A DNA stretch of 64,000 nt, taken from the NCBI GenBank assembly GCA_038380795.1, contig CM076260.1, positions 75,863,843 to 75,927,842 on the forward strand. Direction: 5' to 3'. This DNA is from Pyrocephalus nanus. Taxonomy: Eukaryota > Chordata > Aves > Passeriformes > Tyrannidae. Numbering within the stretch: position 1 is the stretch's first letter; each line of letters opens with the position of its first letter. Made by a program: the position numbers and the translations under genes. Under the pieces are notes generated by a model. That model saw only the letters and a program-made list of their open reading frames with translations. It was not told the origin of the DNA and did no database searches. Below, piece after piece: positions 1 to 13,800 of this stretch.

Positions 1-3000
1 TTTGAGCCAGAATTGTTCCCCTTATTATCTTCCTTCTATTGCCAACAAGTTCTGTTTTGGTCAGGTTATCATTGCATTTCTTGGGGTTTGGCTCTTGCTG
101 TGCATATAAAGGGAAATGAAAATACTCATGAGTCTGCAACATTTTCCCCTGCCTCAGTCTGTCTTATCGTGCGCTTGCTTGGATTTACATGAATGCTGTC
201 ACCTGTCTTTGAGTAGCCAGCCAGTGGATGGGACATCTGGCTTTGCTTTTTCAAAGGCTGATGTCCTCCCCATGAATTATAATGAAAATTGTATTATTTC
301 AAGATCTACCTGAGAACATAGCTTGTCTTTTTCCTTTCTGAGCTCAGGCTGTACTCAGTTACTAAGAGCAACTTTGTATGTATCAGCCAGTTATTGATAC
401 AAACAGCCTCAAAATGTTAATAGCAGTGAGAAAGAAACTGTTGCCATTTCTCTATGCTTCAGCTTTATGGTTAATTTTGCTAATTTGCATATGCTGTGGA
501 GTTTTTCTGTATTAATGACTGCTTTCCTCAGTTATTGTTAAAGTGCCAGCATGCTATAAAAACATGGGATTTGCGAAGTTTGAACTTTAATATGTCTATA
601 TCACTGAATTGGGCCAGGCTTTTATTCATGTGCAAGAGCATCTGTTGCTCTTCTTTGTCCTAATTGTTTTACATTTCAGGTTTGATACTTACTATGTTCT
701 TCTTATTATTTGCTCAGTACTTTCACTGTAATTCTTCTTTCAGCTATATTTCTATTCTCTGCTAATACCACAGCATACATATCATCAAACTTATTTTTGA
801 TTCTGAACAAACAAAATAGTCTGTGTCTGCTTTTGAAACAGTACATCTTGGTTCATCATATGCCTTCACAAAAGTACAAAAGTAATCCAGGATTTTCTAC
901 AATCCTGAAATGCCTGAATCTTTTTTTTTTTTTTTTCCAGGAAGCTAAAGCCTGTAACATTTTATGTTGCCATAAATTATTTTTGTTCCATGTAGCTTGA
1001 GCTACTTCCCCTCTCCTACCTGTTTGCTTTCAAGACCTATTTTGCTTTGGTGCTAATGCATGCTAGGTCTTTTTATGAAAAAAGTTAACTCCCTAGCCCT
1101 GGGGAAGAGAAGTTAAATTTTGCCTGGGTTAATGAGTTATCCCACTCAGCAAGAGCCTTATGAATGTCAGAGCTGGCAGGTGGACAGAGGGCAGGGAAAG
1201 TATTTGAGAGAATAAGAAAACCCATTTTAGTCTCCTGAGGCTGCCTCATGTAATTTCACCTCATTTTACAGCATTTACTTGACTTTGTTAGGAAAGGCTA
1301 AAGAGTGTGATTAGTTTCTTTGAGCTTCCCTTCTTGCTTTCCAAATAGACTGTGAGAGATATTCAAGTTAAAAATTATTTATTCTGATAGTTATTTATTT
1401 AATTTGACTATATCATCTAAAGGTTTTGATTAAAGCTACAGATTGAACAGAGTACATTGTTTCATTGTTGTATTTTTCTTTCTCTTAACAATTTTTCTGT
1501 TCTTGAAGTCAAGGAAACATAATCTGCCATGTGTCTATTTGATTTGATTGCTACATCACATTAACATCCTTTCTGAGTAACTTTTACCATAGGTGAGCAT
1601 CATTGCTCACCATTTCTGTGGCATTTTTTAAAATTACTTTAGAAGGCACCTTGTGAGGTGTGGCTAGGAATAATCCATGATTTTGTTAATTTAATTCAAG
1701 CATATTATCTCCAAAACTTAATAATTAATATGCAGGTTAAACCACATTATTCCTGGTAGTTCTCCTCATCTCTCTACCCTATGGAACAAGTAAGGTCTCC
1801 ATAAACTCATTCAAAAGGTATTTTCTGATCATCTGGGTTTAGTGCAGCATAAAGAACCGTGAGGGATACCCAAAGAAGACTTAATGTGACACTTCCAGGG
1901 AAATTACTACAAAACCTGAGGTGAATTTGTTTAGAAGACTAACTCTGATGTGAAGGGACATAATGGATAATTTTCTGCTTTTGAACTCCATGAAAATACT
2001 CTCCACTCTGCTAGTATATTAATTATGTGCTGACAGTAAGAAGTTGCATCATCTCTTGACCACAGTAGGTAATTTTCACTTTCTTCATAATCTTTTAGTT
2101 GATATTTCTAAATCATTTAGTGTGAAGCTATTTAGTCACCCAGTAAAGGAAAAAATGAAATGTGTAAATCTGTAAAAAGGAAAAAATGGCAAATGCATAC
2201 ATTTTTGTTTATATATTTTGAAATACATAAAAACTGGCCTGTTCTCTTGCAATCTACGTTACTCTGCAGTGAACTTCTGCTAGCTGAGGGAGGCATAACT
2301 TTTCACTTACTGAATTTATTAAAACCAGGCTGACACCAAACCTCTGTGAACAAAATGGAGGAGGAAAAGTTCTAAAAATAGAATTTCTGATAATTGCAGT
2401 GTTAGTACATGAAGCATGGAACTAACTCCAACAGATTTTCTGTGGCTTTAACTGAAGGATCAGTAGCTAATGTGCAGGTCAAAATAAAAGCCATAAGGAG
2501 GAATTGTCATTGCTTTTTCCAGAAATATAAAAACTATGCTATAAACCTAATGTCTTGTATTCAATAATATTCAATAAATCTAGAAGGTAAATCCATTTCT
2601 ACTTAGGTGCTTATAAAATACAGAAGTTGCAAATCTAGGTAACAAGGTGAAAATGTTTAATTGTTCTAGTTGTTTCATAGGCATTGGGACTGTCCCATTC
2701 CTTGTCAAGTACAGAGAGGATGAACTATATATATAATTCGTTGATTAAAGCACTAAAACAAGAAATTTAAAGAAATAGAAAGAAAAACAGTAAGTTATGC
2801 TATTCTCATGATCATAAATTCAACAACCTGTGAGGATTCTGGATTATCTGTCAAACCTGGAGCTGGGATCAAAAAGATCATGAAAAGTATTTCCTTGTTT
2901 TCAACACCTTTCCTGACATGTAGTCACACAAAGTGGGGCATGCTCTCAGTGTTGTCCTTGGGAACAGTGGATGAGTCAGAAAAGGAGAGTGAGAGGGGCT

Positions 3001-3850
3001 TAGTGCTGTTCTTCCTGCTATCACGTTTGTACCACTATCTGCGCAGCTTCAGCATCATTTTAAAGTGGAACAGATCATTCCAAGGGTGCCCTCTGTGGGA
3101 GATGAGTGGGCTTAGGAACCCAGATGAGACACCACCACTAAAGACGTGAAAGAAGGACTCTAGTGTCTGTTTTTTTTCCCCAGAGCTATTAGTTGTCCTG
3201 AAGTAACACATTACCTATGGCAAAGGAGGACTCCAAGCTAAAGGCACAGAGATCTTCGCTGGATTGTCCTTTTGGGGAGCAGCTGCTTTATGCGAAACAG
3301 TAAAGCAAACCTGTAAAGCCTGTTACTTGAAGATGCAAGCTCTGGGCATGCTGAAGAGTTTACACGTTATCCAGATTATTTTGATAGGAATGTACTAGTG
3401 TTACCAAATACCTGTACTTGATTCCTGTAATCAGTCACTATCAAAAACTCAGAGTGAAGAGCACAAATAAACTGCCTGCCAAAAGACCACACACATTTAA
3501 TGTAATAGAGGCAGAGGCATGGACTGAAGGAGCTTCTTCATTACTTACTGTCAGGGTTGTTCCAGTCTTGGTGGTCCTAAAATTCAAATCATATTGTTTG
3601 AATTAAGCTGTTATGAGACATTGAAGTATGAAACAGATGAGAGATTTACAAATGTGAAATACATGAACTAGAATACTTCTAGTTTTATAACCACAGACCT
3701 GTGAGAAAGGTACAAGAAGACCTACTACCTATCTCTAACAAACGAAAGAGTTCTCGCTGAACTTCTGTTCCCCAGCGACTGGTACTAGAACACAGGCGTT
3801 TATCTATGAATTAAATACAGTGGACACCTCGATTTTTTTTTTATAAGATG
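1..3850. other. Left flank with no recognised gene
   Basis: AT-rich, CpG-poor sequence. The short open frames (for example 116-313, 710-1000 and 2808-3149) resemble no family I know, lack convincing splice signals and have ordinary intergenic composition. In human the gene upstream of TBCE is GGPS1, but I see no GGPS1 coding sequence here. A distal 3' untranslated part of it cannot be excluded. Confidence 0.6.
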
Positions 3851-4266
3851 CGTTCCCTGATTGTTACAGCTCTTCCCTGTATTTTCTCTGGGGATATTTT
3901 CTCAAATAGCGGATGTTGAAATAAATGCAGCAACAAATGTAGCAGCGCCCGATACCGGGGGAACGCAGCTGCTCGGGAGCTTTCCTGGGCAGGAGCTGCT
4001 GCCGCTCACCGAGCCGCCACCTCCTTCTCAATCGCTGTCCCCCGGGAGAGCGCTCCAGGCTCGGAACAATCTCTCGCTGGGTATCGGTTCACCGGCGCTG
4101 CAGGGCTTTGTCCACCGGGCGCTGCTTTACAACGCGAAGCTCTTTCTTGGGGGAACTTCCCTGGCTCCGCCGCCCGCCGCGGGTCTGCGGCCACTCCCGG
4201 ACTGGGCCGGCGAAATCCTCTTGGCGGCGGCCTCTCCTCCCGGCACCGCCCAGTCAGAGCCCCGCG

Positions 4267-4287
4267 GCATTCTGGGAGCTGTAGTCC
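4267..4287 (-). promoter_or_regulatory. ZNF143-type promoter motif
   Basis: The + strand reads GCATTCTGGGAGCTGTAGTCC, here split as GCATTCTGGGAG and CTGTAGTCC. Its complement follows the known ACTACARNTCCCAGMATGC element bound by ZNF143, found in many vertebrate CpG-island promoters. It lies about 490 bp upstream of the TBCE start codon. Confidence 0.75.
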
Positions 4288-4418
4288 AGAGGCGGCAAAC
4301 TCGTGCGGCGGGGCAGACTCGGCGAACTGCGTTACCCAGGAGGCTTCGCGGCGGCCACGCCCCGCTCCGGTGTGTCCCTGAAGGCGATGACTCGTGCAGG
4401 GCAGGAGGCTTGGGCGGG

Positions 4419-4492
4419 CCAATAGCGGGCCGAGGTAGGGCGGCCCTGCGGGCTCGGGGCCAATGGGAGCGCGCCGGGGGCTCGGGCGGGGC
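4419..4492 (+). promoter_or_regulatory. Two CCAAT boxes and a GC box
   Basis: CCAAT occurs at 4419-4423 and 4460-4464, 41 bp apart in the same orientation. GGGCGGGGC follows at 4484-4492. Paired CCAAT boxes (NF-Y) followed by an Sp1-type site suggest transcription starts shortly after, around 4500-4600. Confidence 0.6.
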
Positions 4493-4739
4493 GAGGTGGC
4501 GGTTGCCAGTCGGCTCCGGGCGGAAGTGGGGCATCCGCGCGGGGCGGGCGTGGGAGCGGGATCAGCCCGTGCGTGAGCTGCGCCTCGGGGCCCGCGGGCT
4601 GGGAGGCTGCTCCAGGATGGGGGAATGCAATGGGATGTGGGAGCGGGAGCGCCAGGAGGGAGAAGAGTGGCTCGGGGTAGGGGTTTTGTGAGAGCAGCGA
4701 CTCGCGCGTGTATTAAGGGCGTCGCTCCTGTCCCTGCAG

Positions 4740-4773
4740 GTCTGCCAGCAGCCTGGACTCCAGGCATCCCGGG
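4740..4773 (+). other. TBCE: TBCE 5' untranslated part of first coding exon
   Basis: A pyrimidine-rich stretch ending in CTGCAG at 4739 looks like a splice acceptor 34 bp before the start codon. This fits the human gene, which to my knowledge has a non-coding first exon. A possible donor (GC|GTGAGC) is at 4572/4573. The splice is inferred; transcription straight through is also possible. Confidence 0.45.
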
Positions 4774-4873
4774 ATGACCGCCTCGGTGCCTCCCGATGCG
4801 CTGGGTCGGAGGGTCTCGTGTGGCACCGACTACGGGACTGTGCGCTATGTGGGCAGCGTGTCTCGGACATCAG
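4774..4873 (+). CDS. TBCE: TBCE coding exon 1
   Basis: Encodes residues 1-33 plus the first base of codon 34 and begins the CAP-Gly domain ([10 protein letters not shown], then TVRYVG). The donor is G|GTAAAGG, and the exon ends in phase 1. It lies just downstream of the CpG island. Confidence 0.93.
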
Positions 4874-7800
4874 GTAAAGGTCACAAAAGCAACTAATCTT
4901 TACATCTAGTGGCTGTTCTCAAAGTTCTATTTATGTGCTTCTTTAAGAACCATTGTCAAGTAGAATGAAAACGTTGTCAAGTAGAACATTGTCTTTTCCT
5001 CATTATTCTTGTGTAAATATGGCAATTTCTGGATAAGTCATTGGGTTTTTTTTAGAAGTAAGAGTTGTCAAAAAGAGTGTAAAAAGTACTTTGGGCTGAG
5101 GTTGCTTATGGTTTTTTTCTTCCATTGGTTTTCACAAACAGTGCTGGAATAGTCAGAGAAGGTCAGAGAGAGGCAGGAGCAGCAGATTAACAAACGGAGG
5201 TCCTCCTTTGATAAACGTATTGGATTCGTAAGACAAGGCTTTGATGGAGGGGGGACTATAGGGGAGGTTTCTGTGAGAAGCTGCTGGAAGCTTCCTCCAT
5301 ATGCAACGGAGCCAGCTGGCTCCAAGATGGACCTGCTACTGACCAAGGCCGAGCCCATCAGCAATGGTAGTAACACCTCTGAGAGAACATGTTTAAGAAG
5401 GGAAAGGAAAAAAAAAGTCATTGTGCAGCAGTAATTACGTCCAGAGAAGAGAGGAGTGTAAATATGTGAGAGGAACAACTATGCAGACACCAAGAGCAGT
5501 GAAGAAAGAGGGAGAAGGTGCTCCACACTCAGCCAGAGCTGACATTCCGCTGCAGCCCATGGAGGTCAACAGGGGTGCAGAGATCCACCTGCAGCCCATG
5601 GAGGAGATGCATGTTGGAGCAGGTAGATGCCTGAAAGAAAGTGGTGACCCCGTGGGAAGTCCATGTGGGAGCAGGTTCCTGGCAGGACATGTGGACCCGT
5701 GAACAGAAGAGCCAACACTGAAACAGGTTTCCTGGTAGGACTTGAGACCCTGTGGGGTACCCACACTGGAGCAGCCTGTTCCTGAAGGACTGCACTCCAT
5801 GAATAAAGGGTCCCACACTGGAGCAGTTCATGAGGAACTGTACTGTAGCCTGTGGGAAGGACTCATACTGAGGAAGTTCATGGAGTGCTGTCTGCCATGG
5901 GAGGGATCCCACACTGGAGCCGGGAAAGGACTCCTCTCCTTGAGGAGGAAGCAGTGGCAGAAATGGCCTGTGATGAGCTCGCTGTAACCTCCATTTCCTG
6001 TCTCCTTGAGCTGCTGAGGGGAAGGAGCTAGAGCCCGGGAAGGAGGGAGGGTTGGGGAAGGCAGGTGTTAAGATTTGCTTTACTTCTCATTACCGTACTC
6101 TGATTGGTAATAAATTAATTAATTATCCCAAGTTGAGTCTGCTTTGCCTGTGATGGCAATCAGTGAGCGATCTCTCCCTGTCCTTGTTTCAACTCATGAG
6201 CCTTTCATTATATTTTTTTCTCCCCTGTCTAGCTGAGGAGGGGAGTGACAGAGTGACTTTGGTGGGCACTTGGTATCCAGCCCAGGTCAAATTTATGGGG
6301 ACAGATAAGACCCAACTTCGCTTGTGGAAAGGTCTAGCCAGGCTGACAGTGAGAGTCAGATGACTGCATGTCATCTTTGAAAAATTGTGGTGACAGGAAG
6401 CAGAGATTGCTGATGCCTGGAAGAAGACCAGCCTTGCATACAGCTCTAAAAGAGGCAAGAAGGATGAACAGGGAACTGTAGACTCATCAGCTTCTGTTTC
6501 TGGAAAGATCATGTAGCATGTTCCCTTGAAATCCATTTCCAAGCCAGTGAAGGACAAGATGGTAGTTGGGAATATATAATACTTGTAAAGAAGAACAATT
6601 TGTGCTTGGCAAACCTCATTACCTTCTGTGATTAGATGACTGGGAATGTGTACAAAGGGAGAGCAAGGGATGTAATATTTCTCGATTTTAATAAGTCTCT
6701 TAATAGTATCTCCATAAAGAATCTTATTTGGAAGTTGGAGAAATACAAGTCAAATGAATGGACTGTTAAAGTGCATTGAAAGCTGTCAAGTGGAAAAGTG
6801 GTAATCAATGGCTTGATATCAGGGAATGAGTGAGTACTACAGAAGTAAAGTCTGGGGTCTGTATTGATTCATGTATTCATTAGTGTCTCAGGTGATGAAG
6901 AGTGTTCACCCTCAAACGGCTGCTGTGACACGAGTTAGAATTGCATTCCAGATCAAGCTTTTGAACTTTAGGTCTGAGCCCAAGGGATTCAAGAAAGATA
7001 AATTTCCACATGTAGTGTATCAGTACGCACCAGGAGGCACTAGCAACTCACATAGTCTGTTGTAAAGGACTAGGGAGTCAAGTTGGATACTGTCATGAAT
7101 ATGAGCCAACAGTGAGCTCTTGTGACAAGCAGCATACATGTTGTACTAGGTCACCTTAGAATGATGAGCATGGCCTACAAATTAAAGGAAGCTGTTATCC
7201 CTCTCTAGGGGCAGGATTCTTGATAAGGTTGCACTTGGAGTAACGTATCTGGTGTGGGACCATCCCAATTCAAGAGGGATGCAGTTAAACTTGCAAGGAT
7301 CTCAAAGATCTCTCTGCAGGAGCCTTGGAGAACTGCCAAAGGGATCAAGGGCACAGACCTTACAACTGTATTGTGGAGAGAGGTTGAGGGATCTGGGCTT
7401 GGTTAATGTGGTGAAGAGAAGAAAAAGTAGCACCTAATAGCTTCCTGCAGCTATTTGACAGGCAGTCACAAAGATGACAGAGCCTAATTCTTCTTACTAG
7501 TATTAGATTGTATAATAAAAAAAGGGAAATCTTTTTCTGCAGTACTGCAGCACTGAAATAGGCTGCCCAAATATGTTGGAATCTTTTCTCCTTGCAAATT
7601 TTCAGTATCTGGCTAGGTAAAGACTTACCTGGCTGACTTGTTTTAGAGCTGATGATAATTTCCTGCTTTGAGAGAGAGGGTAAGCTAAGTGAACTTCAGA
7701 GCTTTCTTCCAACAATGATTTCTATGGATATGATGCCATAAATTTTAAATGTATCTACCACTTTTCTCAGGAATTTGGCTGGGTGTGGAATGGGATGATC

Positions 7801-10800
7801 CTCAGAGAGGAAAGCATGATGGCTGCTATGAAGGGACACAGTACTTCAAGTGCAGGTGAGTTGATTCACAGCTTTGGCATCTCAGGCACATTGAGTAGAT
7901 GGTCATGAGAAAATGCCCTATTGCATCTTTTAGGGCAAACTCTTCTGTCATCAATTGGCTGTTATTAAAAAGATCGTAGTTCTGAGTGTAATGACTAGCT
8001 AAGCCATAGAGGCTGTTGCATTGTTATTAATCTGGTTACAAGTATTAGAATATTGTAAATACTTAAAAAATACAAGTTATGTTTTCAGATATATGTAATA
8101 AAATGAGACTTTTGGATGTTATTAATATTACCTTTAGTTGGTTTTAGAACTTCTGTTTTAGTTAGGAAATCGGTAGTTCCTACTAACCTTCCTTAACTAA
8201 TTCCAAAGTGAAATATTGGTCTGCATTAACTGTCTCAAATACAGTTTAGGTTTGGACTTAATGTGACCTGCATTTATCTTGTTAAGGGAAAATATCAAGT
8301 TCCTATTTGGGTTATATTTGTATCACTGTGGAATTGTCAAGTATGTTCACTGCATATACTACATGCAAAACATAGTGTAGCTGTGTGGGGTTTTTAAGTA
8401 TATACAGGAATTACATTTAAGTGTAAAGATTTGAACACTTTAAATGTTTGAAATTGTGGAATACAGGATTCTAGGGTTGATACTCACTGCAGCAAGTTGT
8501 TGATGTCCATGCCAGGGGACACTGCAACAGCTAAAAGTTTGTGAGTTAAATAGTAACTGGATGAATTCATAAAAGAAGAAGTCATCAATAGCTCTTAAAG
8601 ATTACAGGGTGCTAGCTCAGCAAGTTCCTGAGCATTGAAGTGGTGAAGGATGAGAGAAAAACATGTGTATAGACTCTTGGTGTTTTAGCAACCCTTAATG
8701 TGCTTCCAGGAAGTGAGATCTCAGAAAAGGATCTCAATTCTTGAGGTAAGAATCAACTCTTTGAGTGAAGCTGCATAAACCTGTAACAAATGTAAATGTT
8801 GTGGTCTTTAAACATGTTCTTAGAATACCTGTCCTTTGTACTCTGCTTTTTTCCAGTCAGAACAAGACCTTCTGGAGTCTAAGAGATTCAGTAGTAATTC
8901 TAGCAGTCCACCATGACACATGGACATAAATTCCACATCTGTAGTTCTGGTACCAATTGTGAAGATGTAGGGAAACTCAAGTAAAAAATGGTTACCTTAT
9001 TTTTCCCAAAAAGATGCTAAAAAAAAAAAAAAGACAACAAAACCTTCCCACAACTTAAAATGTCACCTCTTTACTACTACTGTTTAGGGAGGGAATAATA
9101 TTCCTTTGTCTATGTATATACATGTATAAAACCCACAAAACTTCTATTTTTTTTCCTTAAACCTTATCATGAGTATCGTTTGCCTACAAGCCTACTTTGC
9201 TCACTCCCTAAATTCTGATAAGCAGAAGCAGTTGATCAAGTAACTTGTACTGTAAACAAATGCAATGGAAGGAGTTTTAAAATTATTTTTAGGGCAATTT
9301 TAAAAATAAAGCTTTAAAAAATGTATCTTTCAGAGTGACATTTGAAAATAGGATCATAAGAGGAAAATATAACTGCATTTGAGATTCTCACTACGAAAGG
9401 ATCATTTTTGTAGTCCTTGTCTGAGTCAGTAGGTCTGCTTACAGCTATGTGTGATCTTTATAGTAAGTTTTTTGAAAATATGACCTTAACTTTTATATTT
9501 CATGGCAGTACATTTATCTGGGTCATATATTGTGGTGATAATTAAGCTTCTTAAGAATATGAAAACCAAAGAAAAAACCAGCCATATTTCAAAATATGCT
9601 GACATCATGAGCACATTCATCAACTCTGGATCAGCTAGAAATGGCAATGCATACTCTAGTGACATTTTTGTGGGTTCTTTTCCTTTATAATAGCAACTTA
9701 GTTTTTAATAACTGAGGAAGCTATTATTTTACCTGTCAGCTGCAGTAGTCTATGTGTAATTAAAATATGTTCTACAATCCTTCACCAGAAAGGAGAGTAA
9801 CCAAGCCTTAAAACATTGTTAAAATTTGTATACAGCTTTTGAAACAAGAGTATGCTTTCAAATAGGTTCTTGTCCCACAGACCCATTCACACAGTTGTAT
9901 GCATGTGCTCTCCTGGGAGATGGGGCTTACAAGCACGCTCTCTTTCCCTGGGAATGCCGGTGCCTTAACTACACACAGCTCCTGTGGGAGACATGGGTGC
10001 TCCAGCTTCCATATTCCTACGCTGCTTCCTGACATCCATTAATGCTTGTGCTGGTAGAAAGCACCTCTGAGGTCACACGTGCACACTGAGATGTGGAGCA
10101 CATATGCTGTTCCTTGCCATGTCTGTCCTTGCTGGGCACAGGCTCAGCTCAGCATCTGAGCAGGAGGCAGCTCTGTCTGGCCAAGGCAAAAATGTGCTGC
10201 TGGTGGGGTGGCTTTTGATATTGTCAAACCAGGTTTCTCCTTGCTCAGAAGCTTGCTTCTACAGTCAGGCAGCTCAAGTGTGTAACTGTTATGGTTTATG
10301 TACTCCTGCGTTACTCTTCAGGTACCAAGAAGTGTGCATGTGCATTTCCCTAGCCTATGAAGAGCCATCATGTGCCTGTAATGGTGAGCAGTGGCACCGC
10401 TTTATTTTCCATTAGCAAAGAATGACGCCAAGTTTCCTCTTTATTTAGTGAAAGCTGATTACTAATCCAAATTTTAATGAATATTTTGAAGTGTCCTGGG
10501 CACACCAGCAGATGGGCTGTAATGCTTCAGGCTACTGGATCACGAGTAGGAAGTGTCCTACAAGATGACTTCTGAGACTGGGGTCAACCTCTCCATTTTA
10601 AAAGTCAGTAGGAAATGTCAGTATTAACCAGAGCCAGCTGGTTGCCAGAGCCCCACTTGGGCATACGCCACATTTTCTACTTAGTGAAATTAGGCCGTAT
10701 CTTCTACTGCTTCATTTCCATACGGTGTTTGGCCTGGATGCAAGAGATTTTACATACATGAGAGCAAAATCCCTGTTCTCGGACTTCTGAGAGTTCAGCT

Positions 10801-13800
10801 TAAGTCAGGTTGATCATTAGTCCACAGGTTCTTCCATCTCATGATGGATGACTCTTTGGATTAGGGTTTTTCTGTTTAGTCTCCAGTTAGGAAGACTGAT
10901 TGCTAATAGGTGTGCTTTTTCATCAGTCCAAGTGCTGTACATTATTTGTTTGATATGTACATACTGCTTGCACAGTTCAGATGCCCTAGTGTGAAAGTTA
11001 ATGCAGGCAATGTATTTTAGGGAAAATTGAGTTACAGTGATCTCTCTCCTTGAATACACAATCATTTTGTCCAAAGATATGTTCCCATTGCAGTCCCCTG
11101 TCCTGTCCTTCATGACAGTTCCTGAAAAGGTAGATCAAATTAAGAGAATGGAACTGAAAAAGAAACTTAGGCTGTGCAATGGTATTAAGTATATGTTAGA
11201 TACTATACAAAAGCATGCATAGTACTTTGAAGTGATAGCAACAGGGGAGAGAAACCCTATGATCTTGTGATCAAAACAAAAATGAAAGAGTCTTGAGAGA
11301 TAAATACACTATAGTTTTCCCTTAAATAAAAGGGGCAAGGTAGCTAGTTTCCCTTGCAGTTGTTTTTCCCCCTAGGGATAAAATTCGCTTCTGCAAAGAC
11401 AGTGAGGAAGGAGACACCAATAGAAGTGGTGACCTGAGAGGACAGAAATGGGCTAAGGAATGGGTATGGTGATGGAGAGACACAAAGGGCTTGGCTATGC
11501 CAGAGATAATTGTACAACAGGAGGGATGTCTATGTGGACTGTCTAGATTAGCTCTGATGAAAGAGCTGAGGGGAGCAGAGGGAAAAATGTAGCAGAACTA
11601 TTCAGTGCATAAGAGATGGTGATGACAAAATGGAGAGAATCAAGGTGATAAGAAAATGGACATACAGAAGGACCTACAGTGAATTACAGATAGACAAGAG
11701 TACAAGGTTTTTTTTCCAGAACCCCAGATAGAATCCTGAAGCTGTTTGACTTAATTAAATGCAAAAGTGATATACTTTGCAAATAAGAGATGTTATAGTT
11801 AAGGTGGTAAAATTGTAATTTACTGTTTTCAGAAGTCATATTAAGAAAGAGTCACGTAACATTTAAACCAGTCAAATGTTTGCTAGCTATGAAGAACTTC
11901 AAAAGGAAAATTCTTAAGAGAAGGTTACTGGATTAAATATGTAGAGTATTGAAAATGCTTATGAAAAGTGAGAAGTACATACCAGATTTACATTCTCTAC
12001 AAGTTTGCCTTTCTGCTTGTTTTGCAATCATTGCACTCTGAACTTAGTCACTGCAAAACCAGACTGGAAATATTTTGAAAGTAAATAATATGTACTTTCT
12101 GCCCAGATCCTTCTTTAGGATATGAGAATACTTCTATAAGTATTAGAAATGTTAATGAATGAAACTAGCACTGGAAATTTCCAGCACTGATTTTTTTATG
12201 AAAAGAAGTGAATATATGGTGCCCAAGCTATTCCATGTACTTGTAACAGGTCCATAGGATTCAGGGTCTATATAAGAGAATTTTGAACTTTGTAGCCTTA
12301 TGGATTGCTAATTAGCCACTTGATGTTTACATGCTGTTTTGAGAAGCTTTATTCACATAAGTGACAGGTAATCATAGCTACTAACTTTTTCCCTGCTGTT
12401 TTCTGGCTGATCCTCCTATGAAATCCTCCATCTGCTCTGTGATACTATTCCCATAACTTGTCACTGCTAGTTCATCCTGGATACTGTGTTTCCTTGCTAA
12501 CTTGGATAGAAAATGTCAGTGCAATTGAATAGCAAGAAGTTGTCGTGCACCAAAGTTTTTCCAGTGCTCAAGAAAAAACAAGAAATTTCTTAGGACTATG
12601 TAGAACATACATTATTAGCTGGATGTTTCTGTTGAATATTCAGCTTCAAAATTGTGACCAAGTTAGCATCAAAAATTTTAAAAGTCTGAGTTTGTGTAAG
12701 AGTTCCAAGTGCTACCATTTGCAGCTTGTGTCATTTGTGTAGATGGAAGGACCAGGTTGCTTTCTCTTAGAATTACAAGGGAATTATGGAAGTCAAAAAT
12801 AATATAGCAGTGACTATCCTGAGTATTCCTATGGGCCTTAGGCTGTCATAAGATTCCAGACACATTTGTTGTATGATTTAGATAACTTTGTGTCTATCCA
12901 TAGGTAGAAACTTAACTTTCTAGCAAAACTGAGTTCATGAGTTTGGAAACAAAAGAGCAGTTATTTTTAATAGTGTCACTGACACTGTAATTTCGATGTG
13001 TCAATACATTTGGAGAACTGGTGGTTCAGTTCTCATGGCATCTTACAATGTAAACTCTCTGTCAAATACTATAAAAGATACTTTGAAATTCTTAGCTGGT
13101 CTCACTGAGTGGGAACGGTGATGTTTAAAATTAGCCTGTAGAATTGACTTTTGATTGCTTTGGTTCCCAGTATTTTTTTAAAAAAAGTAATAATTAGTAC
13201 TTTTGAGGCTGGTCATTGTTACTACAGCTTTTCATATTTCACCTTTTTCCTGGCTCCTCTGTTCTAGGCATCCTAAAGGAGGATCATTTATCCGGCCAAA
13301 CAAGGCAAATTTTGGAGTAGATTTTCTTACTGCAGTAAAGGATCGGTATGGATTGAATGATAAGGAAGATGTTCAATATGGGACAGAGAATACAGTAGTA
13401 TTTGGAACGAAGACTGTGGAATTTGTTGGCATGGATTCTGTTGCAGAGCAGCAAAGGCAAGTATAATTTATGAAAACCTAAGATGCATTATTAGTGATTG
13501 ATTAGTCAAGTAGTATTTCAAATGTAAGGAAAGGAAGCTGACTGCCATGCATATAATATTGTCATATTTCTAAAAGTAAGCCAAATTGCACTATGGTGGA
13601 AGAGACAAGAAATGTTCCTTTTGTGGCTTCATCATTTACAGGTTTTACAGATATGAACTGGGATTATGTCATGTTTGAGTACTCACAGTCCTCATTTTGA
13701 TTTCATAAAGTAGAAGGTGATGATACCTGGGGAGGAATGACAGATATCATGGTATTGGCAATCATCACACACATGCATGGTCCTTTTTAAATAGATGTGT

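Larger units (their letters stand above)
4000..4700 (+). promoter_or_regulatory. TBCE: CpG-island promoter of TBCE
   Basis: About 700 bp that are very GC-rich and dense in CpG, in sharp contrast to the AT-rich flanks, ending just before the TBCE start codon at 4774. It contains a ZNF143-type motif (4267-4287), two CCAAT boxes and a GC box, and no TATA box, which is the usual build of a housekeeping promoter. Long open frames on both strands here (3861-4691 +, 4006-4767 -) are a by-product of high GC content and are not called as genes. Confidence 0.85.

Noticed and set aside
3861..4767. Long open frames on both strands (276 and 253 residues) around the TBCE promoter
   Set aside because: They overlap each other in a CpG island, are Arg/Pro/Gly/Ala-rich, match no family, and sit where a promoter is expected.
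5421..5987. Open frames 5421-5702 and 5742-5987 as a small gene
   Set aside because: They lie within an LTR-type repeat built of recurring 'cactggagca' phrases.
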